Of a stretch of 64,000 nucleotides of DNA, positions 61,580 through 64,000 are shown piece by piece. The position numbers were made by a program, and so were the translations under genes. The notes beneath the pieces were generated by a model that worked only from the letters and a program-made list of their open reading frames with translations, did not search any database and had not been told where the DNA came from. This DNA is from Corticium candelabrum. Lineage: Eukaryota > Porifera > Homoscleromorpha > Homosclerophorida > Plakinidae. Within the stretch, counting starts at the first letter, position 1. Each line of letters starts with the position of its first letter. The DNA lies in assembly GCF_963422355.1 (NCBI RefSeq), contig NC_085088.1:6636014-6700013 (forward strand), given 5' to 3'.

Positions 61580-64000
61580 TGTGTGCAGACATCTTCATAT
61601 TACATATAGGTGAACTGCATGATGAGATGATTATACCTTTTTCAAGTTTCTAACATTAAACTCGACCTAACCTAATGTTCAAGACCGGTCTGAACTGCTT
61701 GGTACAGAACACTTAACACTAGATTGAAAGTGTATTATACGGTATGTGTTGCATAGGTAGTTTAAGAATGAGTCAGTGTATCCACACACATTCTGTTCAT
61801 TTGTGTATGCATGCTTTTTTAGTAAGACGGCAGTGAGTTTCAGTTATAGTGGCATTACTCAAGATTCTGAAGTCAGATGCTCATAATGATTAGTATTATT
61901 AGGTTTGCTGGTAGATCTTCAATTTAGTTAGGAATCAGTTAGGAAGCAGTTAGGAAGGTTTGAAACTGGTAACTGTCTTTGCCAGGTGGAGACTAAGACA
62001 AGACAAAAAGGTTAGGGAGTCTTCTTTAATCTCCACCGACTCAGCTGGTGGGGCCAGGAGAGGTCTTCTGCAAACATGTTTTATTTATGTTTAGGGGTCG
62101 TCTTTTTTTGCATTTTCACAAGTGTACAAAGCTAGGGGGAGAGAGATGGCACTTGCCGTACGCTTTGCAAATGTTTGTAGATGCATATACACAGGGCTTG
62201 TTCTGGCGTATTTATGAGAAATTTTATGGACTAAAGGTGAACGAAACTGCTGGTTTTTCATAAATTGATATTAAACATTTTTAACAGTAAATGCTGTACG
62301 CACCTTATTTCAACTCCTAGCGGGCCTTCTTGAATACCCTGGTTTTTAGTTACCACATCCGGGTTTGTTGGTGTGCCTGACGTGGAGCTTGAAGTAGAAA
62401 ATGTTTAGCTCACTCAGTTGAGCTAAATGGCCACTACAGTGCACAAAAAGCCAAGTAACATGTATAACACTTCGTGAGCACGTTTGTGTTTGCCTTCTCT
62501 GAACGTCATGGCCATTAAGACACTGTTAGGAAAGCAGAAACACTCTGGAAATCTTGCAGCATGGAGGAAAAGAAATAAGTTTGAACGTGCTGTTGATAAG
62601 TTGGAAAGGACCAAGAAAAGCACTCTGACAGTGTACTTTCCACACTGTTCAAAAGGAGCAACTATGAATATGTTGGGTTGCTGATAGAGGCTCTTTCACA
62701 ATGCTGTTTAATGTGAAATTGTGTACTATTGCAGGCTAGCAACATTTTATTGTATGGTTTTACGAAGGGGGTATGGTATACGCTTTGTACGCTCATGAAA
62801 AGGCAAAAAATGGATGACCTTACACTGACTGACATGGTGGAGCTGGTGAGTTTGGGCAGATGCAAACGTTTTGTATGCTGACAGTGACAGAATGACAGAT
62901 TTCGGCACACAAATAGCACTAGGTTATGTCTCACAGAATACTGGTTAAAACTCTCAATTTCTTCACAGTGAAGATCCATTGTATGTCAGCCACACTCTGT
63001 GCACGCTTGCTTTCACTAAATCTTTTCTTTCATTTTTCCACCAGGATTACCTACGCTCAACCAGAGTGCCTCCACTGGCTCTTGGTTAAGCTAGTGGAAG
63101 TAAGAATGTGCTCTTAGTCTACAGCTTTCAGTAAGCTATTGAATGCAGTGTAAAACCCGCAGAGGTTATAGGTTGCTGGTGATTGTATAGATGAAACTAC
63201 ACTTACTTTTGTGTGTCACTTGGCACAGATGTGCAGAACTAATGAGCGGTGTACCAGTGTTTGTTTGTTTGACGTGATCAAGCCAGAATGTCTATAACTA
63301 GTATTGAGACTCAGTTGATACGAGACTGATATTAGTGTACTGTATAGTCAATGTTGTCTTTTTTGTAGTGTCACTGTTGGTATGGTGCACATTAAGTAGC
63401 AAGAGAAGTTTATAACAAACTGTTAGGCAGGTACACACATTGCTTTATTGTCTGGTGGTTATGTAATTAAGTCAATGTAGGGCTTTAGCTTTAAGATATA
63501 GTTTTAACTATAGTTTAATACATAAAATTGTTTCAATGCTTAAATGATTGGAACAGATGAGGCTGGGCTGCTATTGATTATATATTTATTGTTGTGCAGT
63601 TGTTACACTTTGTGTCCATACCACCCTGGACACAGTGTTACACTGAAGAGATTACAGTTTAATTAAGTGAATACAGAAATTGCACACACCTGCTTGATCT
63701 TGCAATAATCATGACTTGTGGCAGGATGTATGCCACCAGGTGCAACTATTATTGTTTATATTGATTGCAATTAAGTCATTTGTTATTGGAAAGAGACCAT
63801 TGTCCAATGTCTTGGGATTGAGCAATTGTGCCAATGTTATGGTTGTTGATGTTCATGTATTAGCTTTGAATTTGGCCATGTCATTAATGGAGTCGTATTG
63901 AATTATTTCTTGACAATTTCCTAAAAGAAGAGTTGTTCTAGTTGCAGGTACAGTAGCTGCTGGAGGATTGTTTCAAGGATGTGATGGTAGATATGCGAGT
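61572..64000. other. intron 4 of Gs-alpha and right edge, unresolved
   Basis: No Gs-alpha exon is recognisable. Two exon-like islands were noted: 62095-62239 (ending GGACTAAAG then GTGAAC) and about 62734-62845 (acceptor TTGCAG, donor GTGAGT). Neither encodes a domain I recognise. Confidence 0.35.

Overview
This is a eukaryotic, metazoan nuclear window. The evidence is spliced genes with GT-AG introns (many only 54-71 nt), long AC/GT microsatellites, and dense degraded transposable elements (TEs). The gene content (ASPM, EEPD1, AHCY, a Gs-type G-protein alpha subunit, an RNF114/RNF166-like ubiquitin ligase) is animal. Compact introns that swell only where a TE sits, and the non-LTR families seen, would fit an early-branching marine animal such as a sponge. 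That placement is inference and the species is not identified.

Layout. 1-5.6 kb is a graveyard of non-LTR retrotransposons (LINEs) of at least three types, several ending in TCTG/TATG tetranucleotide arrays. 6.8-7.9 kb (+) holds the last three exons of an RNF114/RNF166-like E3 ligase. 8.47-12.92 kb (-) is a complete seven-exon S-adenosylhomocysteine hydrolase (AHCY, 436 aa). Its one large intron carries a 162-bp MITE, a gag-bearing LTR remnant and a transposon-type helix-turn-helix ORF. 138 bp upstream of the AHCY start, head to head, lies an eight-exon EEPD1 homologue (13.06-22.13 kb, +, 497 aa). It has an acylation-type N terminus, two helix-hairpin-helix repeats and an endonuclease/exonuclease/phosphatase domain.

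22.1-27.5 kb is intergenic and TE-rich, including a LINE interrupted by a 411-bp inverted-repeat element. 27.54-47.71 kb (+) is a 21-exon ASPM (abnormal spindle) homologue of about 2655 aa. It has tandem calponin-homology domains, one 5250-bp exon coding roughly 70 IQ motifs, and a C-terminal helical-repeat region. Inside the IQ exon a 657-bp, 9-IQ unit is repeated five times. ASPM introns hold a hAT-like element split into a GT microsatellite, a SINE interrupted by a TA-targeting MITE, a deleted pogo/Tigger element and several foldback elements.

47.7-56.3 kb is again TE-rich: LINE fragments, a broken SWIM-YqaJ nuclease gene and a nested inverted-repeat element. 56.36 kb onward (+) is a Gs-alpha gene whose first four exons are inside the window. 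It continues past 64 kb.

How the genes relate. AHCY and EEPD1 very probably share a short bidirectional promoter. The other genes have no obvious functional link. The strongest theme is the TE ecology: repeated insertion into or beside simple-sequence DNA, short-TIR elements with readable target-site duplications, and nested insertions whose empty sites can be inferred.
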